Source: Beverwykella pulmonaria
Lineage: Eukaryota > Ascomycota > Dothideomycetes > Pleosporales > Melanommataceae
Length of the DNA stretch: 64,000 bases
Direction of reading: 5' to 3'
Assembly (NCBI GenBank): GCA_001599595.1
Contig: BCHH01000022.1
Location: forward strand, 288,383 to 352,382
Part shown: positions 50,086-62,119 of the stretch, one piece after another
How the letters are laid out: every line of letters starts with the position of its first letter
How positions within the stretch are numbered: position 1 is the first letter of the stretch
Position numbers and translations under genes: made by a program
Notes under the pieces: generated by a model
Database searches by the model: none
What the model saw: the letters and a program-made list of their open reading frames with translations, nothing else
What the model was told of the DNA's origin: nothing

Positions 50086-52299
50086 TTAGATCTCCACACC
50101 CATGCCGCCCACGACAGGAGGCCATCTCTTCTTCAAGCCAGAGTCATCTTGAGGATAGATGGGCTTGTTGCGTTGATAGTTGTTCCAGTTCGTACAAGTG
50201 TTAAACCACTCTGAGTTTGGAACTGGCTTCTTGATCTCGGCTTTGCGCTCCAAGAACTGGGTACTCAGTCCCATAGAAACGTGGAATGCAATATGGCAGT
50301 GCATCTATATCTTTCATTAGCATCGAGCGTAATGATCATGAGGATAGGGTTTCTCGACTTACCAGCCAAGCTCCTGGGTTGTCAGTGGGGTAAGCGATCA
50401 CGAGCCAGCCTCCACCAGGGAGGAAGGCGACATCGCGGCGGGGAGGGTTCGTAAACTTCAAAGTTGCGATATTGGCGACATCGTTGTCGGCGAATTGACC
50501 AGCTCCCGTGCCGAGAACGTACATGTCATGACCGTGCAAGTGAATGGGATGGGCAATCGGAGGAGCACCAGGGGCTTGCTGAATGACCCAATATGCCCAC
50601 TATGATGATGTGTCAGTATTGAAGGGAACTACGGAGAGAGCTGAGATCATACTTGAGCAGCCGAAGAAACTTCGACAAGGTTATAGGACTGAGGGTAGCT
50701 CGTATTGCCCTCAGCAAGGTAAGCAAGAGTAGGTTTTCCAGGGTTGATGACCATCGAAGTGCCGTTGATAGTCCACAGCACAACATTTTGGCCATTGGAA
50801 TTGACCGGGCCGAAGCCAACTGGAAGATTCTGTGCCTGACTGGAAAACTGGGAGCTTGGCACAGTCTTCGCGATCTTTGGGACGCTGGCGGGATTGTTGC
50901 ATCCAGTAGGCGGATTCGCGGCGGGAGTCGTGGTGGGATCGGCAACAGTGACACCTTGGTAGGTGAAAATGGAACGTCCGACGCCGTTGTTCGCGCTCTG
51001 GCAATTAGGCTCTGCGTCGGCGCGGAACCAATAGTTGCCCGCTGTCTGATTCGCATTGATGATTACATCATATCGTTGACCTGGATTCCATCAATATTTT
51101 GCATTTGGTGTAATTAGGAGATCGAACATACCGATGCCAACTTGGAGGTAGTCGGTCGTGTATGGAATTACAGGAACGAAGTCGTTTGCAATGACCGTGA
51201 AAGTATGACCATCAAGAGTCACGCGCATACTTGCATCAATGGCAGTGTTGATAAGGCGAAGACGGTGGGACTTTCCAGGAGTCAAGGTAACTTTATTGTA
51301 CGCTCCACCGCCTTGGGCGTTTTTGTTGGTACCGTTGATAAGAATGTTGTCACCGGTTGGTGGTGGCCCACCTAGGCCGTTATTGAAAGCACGGATGCCA
51401 GCTTGGAATGCGGTCATGTAGTACCTGGAACAAGATTAGCCGCAGGTACTGCTTTTAATTTAGCACTTGGCTTACCAGTCCGAAAGCGTATAAGTTCCAA
51501 GATCAATATCATAGTTGGCAGTTGCCGGTCCGTTGATTTGAATAGTCCCAATAACACCGTCTCCGTATTGGCCTGAGAAATGAGAATGATACCACGAAGT
51601 ACCGTATTCTGTGGCCTTGAACAGGTAAGTCTTGGCGTCTCCTGGGGCAAGAGCGCCTATTTGACAATATCAGCGAAGGTCTTTTGAGAATCATTGGAGT
51701 AGAAGCTCAGAACTGACATTCAGTGATTCCATTCACGCCATCTTCAGTGTTCGAATTCAGTTGTCGAAATCCATGCCAATGAATAGAGGTACCATTGTGC
51801 TGCATCATGTTCCGCACAGTAATTCGTAGAGTATCCCCTGATTGACTTGTTAGACTGATACAACCTAGAAGTTCTCGAGATATACATACCCCAGTTTGCG
51901 GTAATGACAGGACCCGGATATTTGTTGTTGATAAGCAAGCAGACTCTCGCACCGTGTCCATCAGGGTCACAAGTTGTATTCTTAATGGACAAGTCATACT
52001 GCGTAGTGTTGGTTTTAATATTCATCCATATCCATTGAAGGACTTACATCAACAATTTTCCCGGTGGGCCAGGAAGTATACATGTCGGTGTTGATGTCAA
52101 ATCCAGCGGACCAGCAGTTTCGTGAAGTCGGTCCATTGGTACACGCAGTCTGACGTTTCTCGACAGCAAGATCCAGTAGTTCGGTCCGCCCTTTCACAGG
52201 GCGAGAAATAAGTTCACCTCGAAGGGCAGGAACTGCCCCAAGGGCGGGAGCAGCACAGAGCCCCAGTAGGGTAGCTCCAAGAGCAATGAAGGACTTCAT
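50086..52299 (-). CDS. Laccase (ascomycete multicopper oxidase, secreted)
   Basis: Eight exons: 52048-52299, 51890-51998, 51718-51837, 51476-51656, 51132-51424, 50653-51080, 50363-50599, 50086-50304, giving 612 aa; introns 49-61 nt, all in phase. Signal peptide at residues 1-21 and a short propeptide ending in KR. The four copper motifs are intact: HWHG, WYHSHFSGQ, HPIHLHGHD and HCHIAFHVSMGL (with the T1 Cys). The C-terminus has the asco-laccase processing motif DSGL just before KKRW, followed by a short tail. It oxidises phenols while reducing O2 to water. Several N-glycosylation sites. The Leu after the T1 His region suggests medium-to-high redox potential; this is inference. Confidence 0.96.
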
Positions 52300-55200
52300 T
52301 CTTGTGTTATTGGCAGCAAAAATGCAAAATATACTGTGATAAAGAGAGCAAGAGAAGGAGAGGAGCTGAACAGATGCTCGATAGTAGCTCTGTGAATCTT
52401 AAAATGACAAAAAACATAGGTTTATATATGTTTTCCGAAGGCTCCAACATCTTCCTTAGGCAGCGTTCACTGAGCTCGTCCGTAGTCGGCACCACACTCT
52501 TGAAGTTTGCAATAGAGCTAAGAAACGCCCTGCTGCATAGTCATCCCGTCTTTCCCTAGAGGTAGGTTGGCTCTCGAAGTCCATTGACTCGAACACGAGT
52601 GAGAGGTCCTTGAGCAAGGGGAGTATGTGGAGATTTGGGGATCGTGACATTGGTTTGAGGCGTTGAGGGTGCGAGAAAGCCGCGGAGAGGCTTACCGTGG
52701 CGGAATTCTACACTATTGAATGCAGTAGGCCGGAAGGAAGGAGCAAGGGTTCAGTGTCTGCTGAGCGCCATGGAAGAGGTGAGGGTATGCCCTCAACACG
52801 GATCAAGATAGATCAGATGGTCCGCCTTGGAGCGGGGGTCGAGTCCAGCTTGGGGGTCACTCCTTCTAACAGGAAGAGAGATGTGAGAACCTCTTGTCAT
52901 GGTTGCCGAAATGTCAGGAGTACGCTTAAAGCTAAGTTTGTGATGTTTGATACCAGAAACGGATGCCTAAAAATAAGCTGTCCGGCAGCATCCCTCAGTT
53001 GAAAAGCCGAGCGATTGGATGATGGCTGTGTACCTGGCAGCCTCGAGGCTCAGTCGACTTCATGGCTAAGTTTTAGCCCCATTAGGGCTGTTCATGCATG
53101 TTGTTCATGCTTGTCCGACCGTGCGGGATGGAACCGCGGATGGCGTTGAGTCGCTTTGCAGAAGCGCCCTTGAACTGCATCCGACTTTTGTCTAGGCACA
53201 TGAGGAAATGGTGTACCTTTGGCTGGATGGCGCTGGCTTGGTGGTCGATTTTGACCAGATCCGACACGGACCAGAATATGCATGGCCTCGTGAGCGAAAG
53301 GAATGCCAAGGCTATAAGGTGCCCATGCCCATGGTTATGCTGAAGTCGGAGATAATAACAGTGATAATAATTTGGTAGCGAGCCCGCCAGCCAGTACGGT
53401 GACCAGGTCAACGGGGCAGAGACGCAGAGAAGCATAGACACATAGATTGTCAGACCAAAGATGGAAGTTGAAACTTTACAATCGCAATACGGCAGTGAAG
53501 CGAGAGCCTTGGGTTCATGAGAAGTCTTTGAAGACCGTCTGACTTCCTAGCCTTCCAATGGGGGCTTCGAACTGGTCTCCGACGTGTGATAGCCTACTTT
53601 TACTGGGGCTTAGTGTTAGTGGTGTGCAACGACGAGTTGTTCCTGCATCTCTAACCCTAGTCCCTAGTTCATGAGGCCACAATCTTGGGTTAGATCACTG
53701 TCACCTATTACGATAATAGGCGCGACAATGTAATTCGTGGAATAACTTCTACAGGGCGTTGAAACTCACCATACTCGTACGTGCATATTTCAAGCACCTG
53801 TTCTGCACAGAATGTCAGTGTCGGCTTTTGGGGTTGTTGGTTTAGGCATCGACTGGCCCTGGAGGTCATGTCAGAGCAATACCCGCCAGGACGGGCATCA
53901 GCCATATGTTGTTAATTTCAATAGATGTGCAAACCCAAAACAGTTGGGATCCGAGTCAGCGCCCGATTGCCAATTGTCTTGGTTAGAGAAGGGTCATGAG
54001 GTGATAAGATATGTGATGTTGGTAGAGATTGGGGGCCGCACGGCAGGTCACAGGGATGGTGGTACGCAGGGCACAGCCTTCTGATGCATCAGTCGCGCTC
54101 CACGCTGTGGTGTAACTCAGAGAATGCCGTGTCTATGGAATAGGTCGTATCGATAGCGAGTGAACTTGATGTCGTCCAGCTGAGATGTCCGAGCTCCGGT
54201 CTCCGGTCAAGAGGGGCCTAGTGTGATTCGTCATCGAATCGAATTGATCCCTGACAATAATTCGAATACAGCCCGGGAGTGTCCGCCCCGGCCGACAATC
54301 GCCCCTTAGCACGCCGCTTTTCAAGCCATAAGGATCGAAACCCCAGTTGTCCACGCCGGATCGCCACGAGTAGAGAATGGTGGGGCGTTCATGGATCGCG
54401 TGGTATCCTCCAGCTCCGCAGAGCCGCGGAGCTAGAAAATGATCACTTGGAGCTGATACGATTGTCATCATACGGAATTCGAACAATCGACTTCGTTTGT
54501 ATATCAGAGATATGATCTATCGGGTCACAACAAGAGGGTCCAAAAATTGCCCTGCCTCAAGGAAACCCGAGGACCCAGTTACAGGCCCCACCAAGCAGGC
54601 CCCACCCAGCAGACCCGTGAACTGGATCATGAACCCCGGTCCCTCGTAAACTTCTGCGTGGCCATTGTGCGAAACAAGGCGTCAGTCCCACTAATTTCTT
54701 ATCCTCACCCTTGTCGCCATTTTCACCTCGTGGTTTGCCCTAATTAGTCGTGTGGAAGGCCACAGTGGCTGATGGTTCCCTTCAATCTGGTTCTGCCGCC
54801 CTCCTTTCATTAGTTCAAGGCGGAAAACAAGCGGTATCGGGACGAGCCTTGCACGAATTCAACCGCGTAGATATTTCAAGATGCACTAGCCGGATGATCT
54901 CCAGTCTCATGTCGTGGTATACAAGTCGCTTAGAACACCTGCGGAGCTGCAGTCTACATTCCACTACATATAAGGCCGCATGGGAGCTAAGGGCCCAACG
55001 TTTGGCATCCAGTGAATAACACTGTCTGACACGGCATGGAATGTAACCTAGTATTCTGGAAGCCACTAGCGTAGGATTAGTTGGAGATATCGAGTTGTAG
55101 TCACCTACTTGAATATGGACTACTGCCGGAACATAAGCTGGGCATCAAATAGGCGGTGACCTGTACGTGTAGGACATGCTTGGGGATGCTTGTCTCGACC

Positions 55201-58200
55201 GATTGATCAGTCTCAGATTATGCAAAATCCCTGGGAGTACTAACGCTTACCATTTGGCCAATGGAATGAGATTACCGATTTATTTTGAGCAACATGATCA
55301 ACGCGAGGTTTCCCATTTTCTGGTATGGAAATCGAATCCTCAAATGCGACTGGACCTGATCCATCATCAGCTCTTGAAATCGGCGCCGGTTGCGAGACAT
55401 ACGGCTGCCCAGCAAAATATGGTAGCGTCTGCTCAGGGTACAGTACTTACCATATGCGCAACATGGCTGCGTGGCTTACTCACGCGTAAGCTCCGTCAGC
55501 GCCCTTGGGTATTTCAAGTGGATACTTCAAGGCGCGTAGGCCCGAATTCCCGCAAGACGGCGCTCTTTCTAGACTCGTGTTGTCACTGTTCGGAGGCTCG
55601 TTCTTCGCTACGACAAGCCCTCCGATTGCTCCGGAGGTCTACGCTTCGTATTCGCCCGATGAACGGAATCTACCGTGTATGAAAGCTCTTAGGCGAGGAA
55701 CGTGAGTCATGAAGCTAGAGTTAAATGCAGTTGGAGTTGACCAAGATACCAGGAAGCATTGCGGTGGGGCCAGAGGCTGCGTTAGCACGCTGTATGCAGG
55801 TTGGCAGACATACCACGTTGGTCCACTTAGACGCTCGTGCGTGCTCTCGTACATGCTCTGGTAGATGCTAGGCTTGGCATGTTTCTTACGAGTGGCGTTG
55901 TGCGGCTGGTCTAAGGGATGCGGTGGGAGATAGAATCGTGATGGATGGGTCACGGACCCGGTGTGCAAGGAGGTCGGCACGTGGAAGGGAAGGGCGATGT
56001 GTCCGAAGAGGGCAAATTGCCTTATCTAATCAAACGCTAACTTCATTTGCCTGACACGTTCCTGACCGCCCCTTCCAAACTTCAAGCTTCCGACGTATTG
56101 TCATGGCCACTTTTCCCGTCTAGTCGCAAGCGTACCGCATCTGATGCACTCCGTCTTTCTTCATGCACATAGCCCTATAATTATGGCCTCTTTCCGCCTG
56201 AGCCCATTATCCCCGGGGTCAAGATGGCTGAAGCATAACTTGAAGGCGGCGAAGCTGGAACACTATATCTGCTAATGTGGCTGACTGGGCGAGTCGGATT
56301 GGAACTGATGTGACAGGAACGATCCGATGCGAGAAATTGAGCCTACTAGCCAGTGGGCTTGCATCCTTCTCGCTTCCGACTCCTTCGAACAGGGACGCAG
56401 AGTTGAGCGAGCCTGGTGTTCCCTGCTCACGTGTTAGCACAATTCTAACCGAGAGACCTGTATACCGGTACAACCAAGTAGCGGCGTAGGAACATACCCT
56501 TAGAACTTCGCATTGAAAATCCCATCGAAATTTCTAATCTATACCTTCTCTCCACATTGCAGGACTTGAAACTCGATATCACCTACATCGACAACGGCTT
56601 TCCCTCCCACAGCTCAGCATCCACGTATTTATCAGCCCCTACAGCGTGCTCTGTACCACTGACCTGGTAGTTAATGTTGCTCAGACTTTGAATCATCCAG
56701 AACCACACTTGGCCATAGCAGCAGTCTGTGTGGAGATATCCGCATATCCAACGAGCAGCACCTAGAAGCTTTTTTAGTGATATGCAGAGCACCTCTTAAA
56801 TCTGAGATTCATGGGAATGTCCCTGCTGCAGATTATATCATAGTCTTGTGGAAACCGAGCTTCGATTGAGAGGTGGGCAGGATCGGCAAGTGATGAGATA
56901 AATCTTCGATTTGAGGATCGACGACTGGAGAACGAGACATTCCGGGGGTACTGGTCGCTGCCGTTGATATGCATGTTAATGCCTCGAAAGATGTGCGGGG
57001 TACGGAGATTGGCCTTGTGTCGAGGGGCCAACACGTTGATCGTCGCACTCTGCTTCGCAGGTCAGCAATGATCCTAACAAAGTCTTATTTTCCTCATGAG
57101 ATGGAAAACATTATCGGGTCTGTGATCGAGGAATCAATTCTGTAGGAAACTTCGGTCTTTGACGAAGTCGCTCATGGAGAGTGGCGGCTCGTGTGAGGCC
57201 TCAGTTAGGCAGGTCTCGCTCATTGTGGGCCAAGGAATCTGTGAATGGATAAGCATGTCAAAGTAGGAGCATATCTGTCTCGGGCACAACATTAACGTCC
57301 GAAGGGAATAATACGAGAAATCAACTTTTCCCAGCTCGGCTGTCTATGTAGAGCTCACCCCATGAATCCAAAGATGCACGGAACCAAAGAAAATTAGCTG
57401 AGCAATTATTAGGGATGAATTGCCTTAGCCTCACCTCGGAGATTGCATATGTATTTCTTCCATTTTTCTCCATAGACCCGTGATGACACACCGCAAGAAT
57501 AGTGATTTGCTGACCAATTTCCTCCTAGGATACGGTTCTAAACTGAATATCACTTGTATGGGTACGAACAGTAGGTACTTAGAGAGTAAGGATGACAAAG
57601 TTTGTGAAAGCGTGTAGAAGAATAGAGTCGAATCCAGAATGATCGAGCAAACACCGGCTTTTTCTTAGCATCATTGAATAATTCTTGTCGACAATGTATA
57701 GTAGCACAGCTCCTGCCCGTCCATATCCAGCTTGCCTTGACATGCTTCGACTTTCTTCTCCAGGCCAAGCTCTTCATACACTTTATAGGCTATGGATGTG
57801 AAGGACTAGCAAGAATTAGAATCTCTAGCGCTCTGTGAAATAAAAGCCTACTGTTATTAAGTATTAGTTACCGTAACATTGGGGGCTAAAACTGGAGGCA
57901 ACTTACGCTACAGGGAAGAGCTTGAAACAATAACAATGGTACGGCTAGAAGCTGACACTGTCTCATGGCGATTTCTATGTTTTCGGAGTGCCGATCGACG
58001 CATGCACGCAGACTTCAGTGCTTTCCTTCGGGCTATTTGGCGGAGAGTAGAGTGTTTGAATTTAAAGCAATAGAATGGGTGTGGATGGAAGAGAGAAGAA
58101 TTGTTTCTGGATCGCCGTCTCCAGTTAGCAAAGCAAAGCCTACGGTTCTGTGAGACTTGGGTGATATATGCTTAAAGTAGCCAAGAACATAAGGGCCTAT

Positions 58201-58610
58201 GCTATTGCCTCTCATCTCTGGTCAACGTATGGATTAGATAAAAGCAATTTTTCAAAATAGTGTGACCAAACACGAAGGATTCAGTGCTGTAACTCTATTG
58301 ACAGATATGTGACGCTGTCAAAAATCTCCAAATCCCATGAAATTTGCGAAATGGGAGAGATGGCACACAAATGACACCGCAGAATTGGGTCCTGCCAATC
58401 TGCTAGGTTCGATTTGTTCCGAGGTTGGTTCTCTACTGAGCGAGACCGCATCGACTCGGCCAAACATAATACTTCCAATACAGCCTCTGAAACCCGACTA
58501 TAGTGTGTCCAACTCTTCTGTAAGGATTACTGTATAGAATTTCCATAAATTTCTGTGTAAGCAATGAGCTGTAAATTTGATGAAATGGGATGCGGATACC
58601 TACAGTGGAT
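52300..58610. other. Gene-empty region, 6.3 kb
   Basis: Apart from the laccase promoter, I find no supported gene. All frames hold many stops and the longest ORFs (such as 55176-55682 plus, 53082-53441 minus) have no family features. A stretch around 56583-57034 (minus) has two adjoining ORFs of protein-like composition that I cannot identify. Degenerate DNA is the simplest reading. Confidence 0.5.
52421..52428 (-). promoter_or_regulatory. TATA-box candidate of laccase
   Basis: TATATAAA on the minus strand, about 122 bp before the laccase ATG. Confidence 0.4.
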
Positions 58611-58643
58611 ACACTACAAAGGGCGCGGCTCGTTGCAAAAGCA
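58611..58643 (+). repeat. Left terminal inverted repeat of Tc1-like element
   Basis: Starts ACACTACAAAGGGC and ends TGCAAAAGCA; reverse complement of 60621-60653 with three mismatches. Confidence 0.85.
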
Positions 58644-58736
58644 ATCACGTGCGAGAACATCAAAATTGAAGCACATCGTAAAACAGCCAAAATAAATCGG
58701 ATTTTGGCCCAAATTGGCTCAAATTTGGCGCCACGA

Positions 58737-60489
58737 CTATGCTGTAAAGTTGTTATTGCCCTCATGTTTGATGCAGAGCTTTGCAATCTTTACAAAGTAC
58801 AATGGGTGGAGTTTTTGTCTCATATACTCAGCCATCTCAGGATCCTCTTGCCAGATGCGAACAACCTCATCTTGAGCGATCTTTTTGCTCTCCTTTGAGG
58901 CTGACTTAATTTCAAAGCTATCTAAGAAGCCCTCTAGCCTGCCAAAGCAGCGCTCAATTAGGTGGAGATCTGGCGAAAATAGAGGGTGTGGAGCAAAGAT
59001 TATATTATCCTTTGCGATCTCATGGCGTAGATAACAACAAGCTAAGTGATGTAATTGAACGTTGTCTTTAATCAAGTAGATCTCTGCGCCAGGATTGTTA
59101 GTTTGTATAGCCTTGTAGTACTTAAAAATGTGTAGCTTGAGTATGTTTTCTGTGTACTAAATAGCGTTCATGCCCTTGTTTTCAGCGTACGTAAATGGCT
59201 TGTGTTTGAAGACTTGCGCAGGCTTTATTTTATGCCTAAAACCTTTAGGTACGCCTCTCCCTTGGTGTCTTAACTTAGCGTTGTTGTTTGCGATGTTTGT
59301 GTTAATTTCTTGAAGCTTCTTGTACTCCTCTGTGCTAGGCTCCTAAGCTCAACGCTGTTGCTCTTGAACGTAGAGTAAATCCTCCTTATTTGCAGCAACT
59401 ACCTTTTTTTGAAGCTCCTGCTTCTCCTTCTCTGTATCCTTTACCCACACAAGACAGGGCTGTTTGTAGTCTACAGAGGTATTAGTTGAAGTAGCGGCAC
59501 AAATTATAAGCTTAAATGAAGGTGGGTCTTTATAAATAGCAAACTTGTTGGCGTCAGCTCCTTAAGGAGCAGAGCACTTGGCCTTCCCACCCTGGTTGTT
59601 GCGTCCTCCAAAGTGCTTGCTAGTCTTATTATACAAGACAAAGACAATGCGCAGAAGGAGGATACACTAAGCTATAAGCTAGTACGAGTAATCTTGTCAG
59701 ATTGTAGCACTATTTCGGCTACAAGAATAATGTGGTCACGTTGTGAGATGAAAGAATGATGAGTATTGATGAATTGATTGATTGATTGTCGTGTCGCGCC
59801 CCAGCCATCGTGTTCTCGGCTGGGTTTTATTTCTCGCTTAACCCCATGCGCTTAGTCCTATTTCGTTGATCCGTTGCAGGCCCATTTACGCACATTGCGC
59901 CCAATACCACGACTAATACCCGTCCATCTGATGCTTTGTCTACTTGGGGGTTATGGAAATACTATTCCATAAACCCCCATATAGCCCTTACATCTGACAA
60001 ATCTATGCGTAAATTAAGGTGCTCAGGTTTGAGGGCAGGTTTATAAGTACGTACTTAGCGTATGATTTCGTAGTTGTAATCAGGATCTCTGTGCTTGTAA
60101 GTAATATTCTCAATCTGCTGTTGTCCTAGGGTGACGCCCTCAGCCTTAAGTAGGTCGCTCACAGCGTCAACTTGTGGGTAGTTTCTATAGTCCATTATCT
60201 CCTTGCAAATCTGACGCGATAGATCGCTCCCATCTTTAACCTTTGGCTTCTTCCCTAGGCGGTTTGTAGTCGTGGTTGTACGCAGTAGAGATAGTAAATC
60301 CTTGTCGTTGGCTTGTTGTTTTGCGTCATTGTAAATACGGCACGCGCGTGAAGCTTCAACGCCAGTTCTAGCCTCAATATCTGCATAGGAAAATTCGGCG
60401 ATTTTTCTAAGAGTAATTACGGCACTACGAAGCTCATTAGGATAATCTTTAGCGCCTTTAGGGCGTGGATGGGTGGGTGGTGTGGGCAT
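58737..60489 (-). pseudogene. Tc1/mariner transposase, inactivated
   Basis: ATG 60489 opens a helix-turn-helix N-terminus (DYPNELRSAVITLRKIAEFS, then ADIEARTGVEASRACRIY). The frame meets TAA at 60055-60057, then the solo LTR, then a long remnant to the stop at 58737. The C-terminal DDE part is recognisable: IYLIKDNVQLHHLA and HPLFSPDLHLIERCFGRLEG, the second and third catalytic regions (SPDLNPIE-like). Further stops lie at about 59150 and 59340 and before GADANKF; several would be Gln or Arg codons after a single C-to-T reversal. The first Asp region (near FVLYNKTSKHFGG) no longer shows a clear DE. It cannot make an active enzyme. Confidence 0.85.
59695..59999 (-). mobile_element. Solo LTR (305 bp) of an LTR retrotransposon, nested in the Tc1-like element
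   Basis: Begins TGTCAGAT and ends ATCTGACA (8-bp perfect inverted termini, TG...CA) and is flanked by a 5-bp direct repeat AATCT (59690-59694 and 60000-60004). It interrupts the transposase. Inside is an imperfect hairpin (59946-59978) and a GATT-type repeat near 59770. No primer-binding site or gag/pol is next to it, so it is a recombination remnant. Orientation is arbitrary; I suggest minus because the C-rich end then comes first. Confidence 0.85.
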
Positions 60490-60620
60490 GATGTGAGTTG
60501 AATTGATAAATCTCACAATTTGGCAGAGGTTGAAGTTTTGAAGTTCTCTCACCGCCCTCTAAGCGAGATGTTCCCATTGGCTGAACTAGCTACTGAAAAG
60601 CGGCAGAATTACCCACGGAA

Positions 60621-60653
60621 TGCTTTTGCACCGAGCCTTGCCCTTTGTAGTGT
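60621..60653 (-). repeat. Right terminal inverted repeat of Tc1-like element
   Basis: On the minus strand it starts ACACTACAAAGGGC and ends TGCAAAAGCA, pairing with 58611-58643. Confidence 0.85.
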
Positions 60654-61096
60654 GGAGCCTTCGCTTACCGAAATTCGTCCGATCTTTTTTCATCTTCTCT
60701 TTAAATCTTGCCCGACCCAATGGTTCAGTAAAATGACATTATAAATCCTTCCCGACGTCTCATGTTTCAACTGTTGGCGTCTTATCGCCAAATTAGTGTA
60801 TTGGTAATGACTACTTCGAGGTATTTCTCGTCTCGTCCGCGTCAATCGTCCGTAAATCAATGCTAACAAATAGAGAATGTGCAAATTGAACACGACTAGG
60901 TATAGGCACAGTTTTAGGTATAGAATATAGCTATGCAAGAGCATCTCATTGCTCTCGTTGCTCTCAATTCGTCCGCGAAATCGTCCGTGAAGGCTTATGG
61001 GCAACTATGAGCATTCTAAATGTTTTGATAATGACCCATTCCCGCACATTAGAATCCGAAGGTACTTTTGAACTCTTATTTCAAAGCCCTCCAAAT
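60654..61096. other. Intergenic between transposon and NmrA pseudogene
   Basis: 0.44 kb, AT-rich. Nothing recognised. Confidence 0.5.
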
Positions 61097-62119
61097 ATGA
61101 GCAAGATCTTCACCATGTATGGGGCAACCGGGTAACAAGGTGGAGCCCTGATCCAGTACCTCCTCAATGATCCTCGATTTTCGAGGGTATACAAGGTCCG
61201 CGGTGTAACACGGAATGGTTCAAAGCCCAGTGCTCGCACACTTGCGGAGCAAGGTGTTGAGATGATAGAGGTATGACCTACAACACAACGTAGCGTTCCA
61301 AGTTGAACAAGATTGTTAACTTCCAGCACCAGGCGGATCTCGATGAACCCTCATCCCTCAAGAGTGCGACAGAAGGTTCGCACACTGTGTTTGCTGTCAC
61401 CAACTGTAAGTCACTTACCCATCTCAGCCACTCTGGCCGCTGACACGTCGTTAGACTGGGAGAAAGCAAGTGCTGCCGTTGAAGTGGCACAAGGTAAAGC
61501 AATCGCCGACGCTGCTGTTGATGCTGGAGCTTCACTCTTGATCTGGTCATCTCTTCCACGTATAGGTGTTGCACATTTCGACAGTAAAGCCGATGTCGAA
61601 GATTACATCCGTACCCTGCCAATCCAAGCTGTTTTCTACATGCCAGGATGGTTCATGCAAAATTTCGTCCACATCATGAAGCCAAAGAAAGCAGACGACG
61701 GAAGCTACACAATGGGGAAACCTTGGCCAACAGCCACTTTTGCTTCATTTATTCCACTAGTTGATATCGAAGATACGGGGAAGTATATTTAGCCTGTCCT
61801 TGAGGATCCGGACAAGTACAATCATACAAATCTGACAGCTTCCTCGCGGTTTTATACGCCGAAAGAAATTTGTGACACTTGGACTAGAGTGACGGGCACG
61901 AAAGTTGTGTTCGATGAGCAACATGATGGTGTTTCTGAAAGCACAATGTTAAAAGAACAGAAGGAATTATTAATGGAGGCTAATGTTGCGAGTGAGTCGG
62001 ATTACTACGGTCCTGGTGGTGGAGAGGGATTGAAGTGGACTTTGTCCCAGATGATAGAATCTCCTACTACTTGGGAGAGCTTTGTTGCACGTCATGAGCC
62101 ATGGTTCGCAGATCTATAG
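61097..62119 (+). pseudogene. NmrA-like family protein, inactivated by two stops
   Basis: The gene structure is otherwise intact: ATG 61097, exons 61097-61270, 61327-61405, 61455-62119, introns of 56 and 49 nt, total 305 codons as in NmrA-like proteins. The NAD(P)-binding loop reads GATG-stop-QGGA: TAA at 61133-61135, where the family has GATGxQGG. A second stop, TAG, is at 61790-61792 between DIEDTGKYI and PVLEDPDKY. Both stops are one C-to-T step from Gln codons. Other recognised parts are HTVFAVTN, a tyrosine-type WEKASAAVEVAQGKAIADAA helix and PGWFMQNF. NmrA-like proteins are atypical short-chain dehydrogenases that sense NAD(P) or reduce substrates. Stops could also be sequencing errors. 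Confidence 0.85.

Larger units (their letters stand above)
58611..60653 (-). mobile_element. Degenerate Tc1/mariner-type DNA transposon
   Basis: About 2.04 kb bounded by terminal inverted repeats (58611-58643 and 60621-60653, 30 of 33 bases matching). Inside, on the minus strand, is a decayed transposase split by a 305-bp solo LTR. Without the LTR and one target copy the element is about 1.73 kb, normal for the family. Outside the CACTAC ends the flanks are TA on the left and TG on the right, so one copy of a TA target may have mutated. Confidence 0.82.

Noticed and set aside
53082..53441. 119-codon minus ORF
   Set aside because: His/Tyr-rich and featureless; lies in the gene-empty region.
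55176..55682. 168-codon plus ORF
   Set aside because: No recognisable domain and no splice-supported extension; likely chance ORF.
56583..57034. Two adjoining minus ORFs as a split gene
   Set aside because: No donor/acceptor pair joins them cleanly and I recognise no family; kept only as a remark.
58649..58672. GTGCGAGAACATCAAAATTGAA as transposon end paired with 60529-60552
   Set aside because: Similarity is weaker (about 18 of 24) and lies inside the clearer 33-bp TIRs; treated as possible subterminal repeats.
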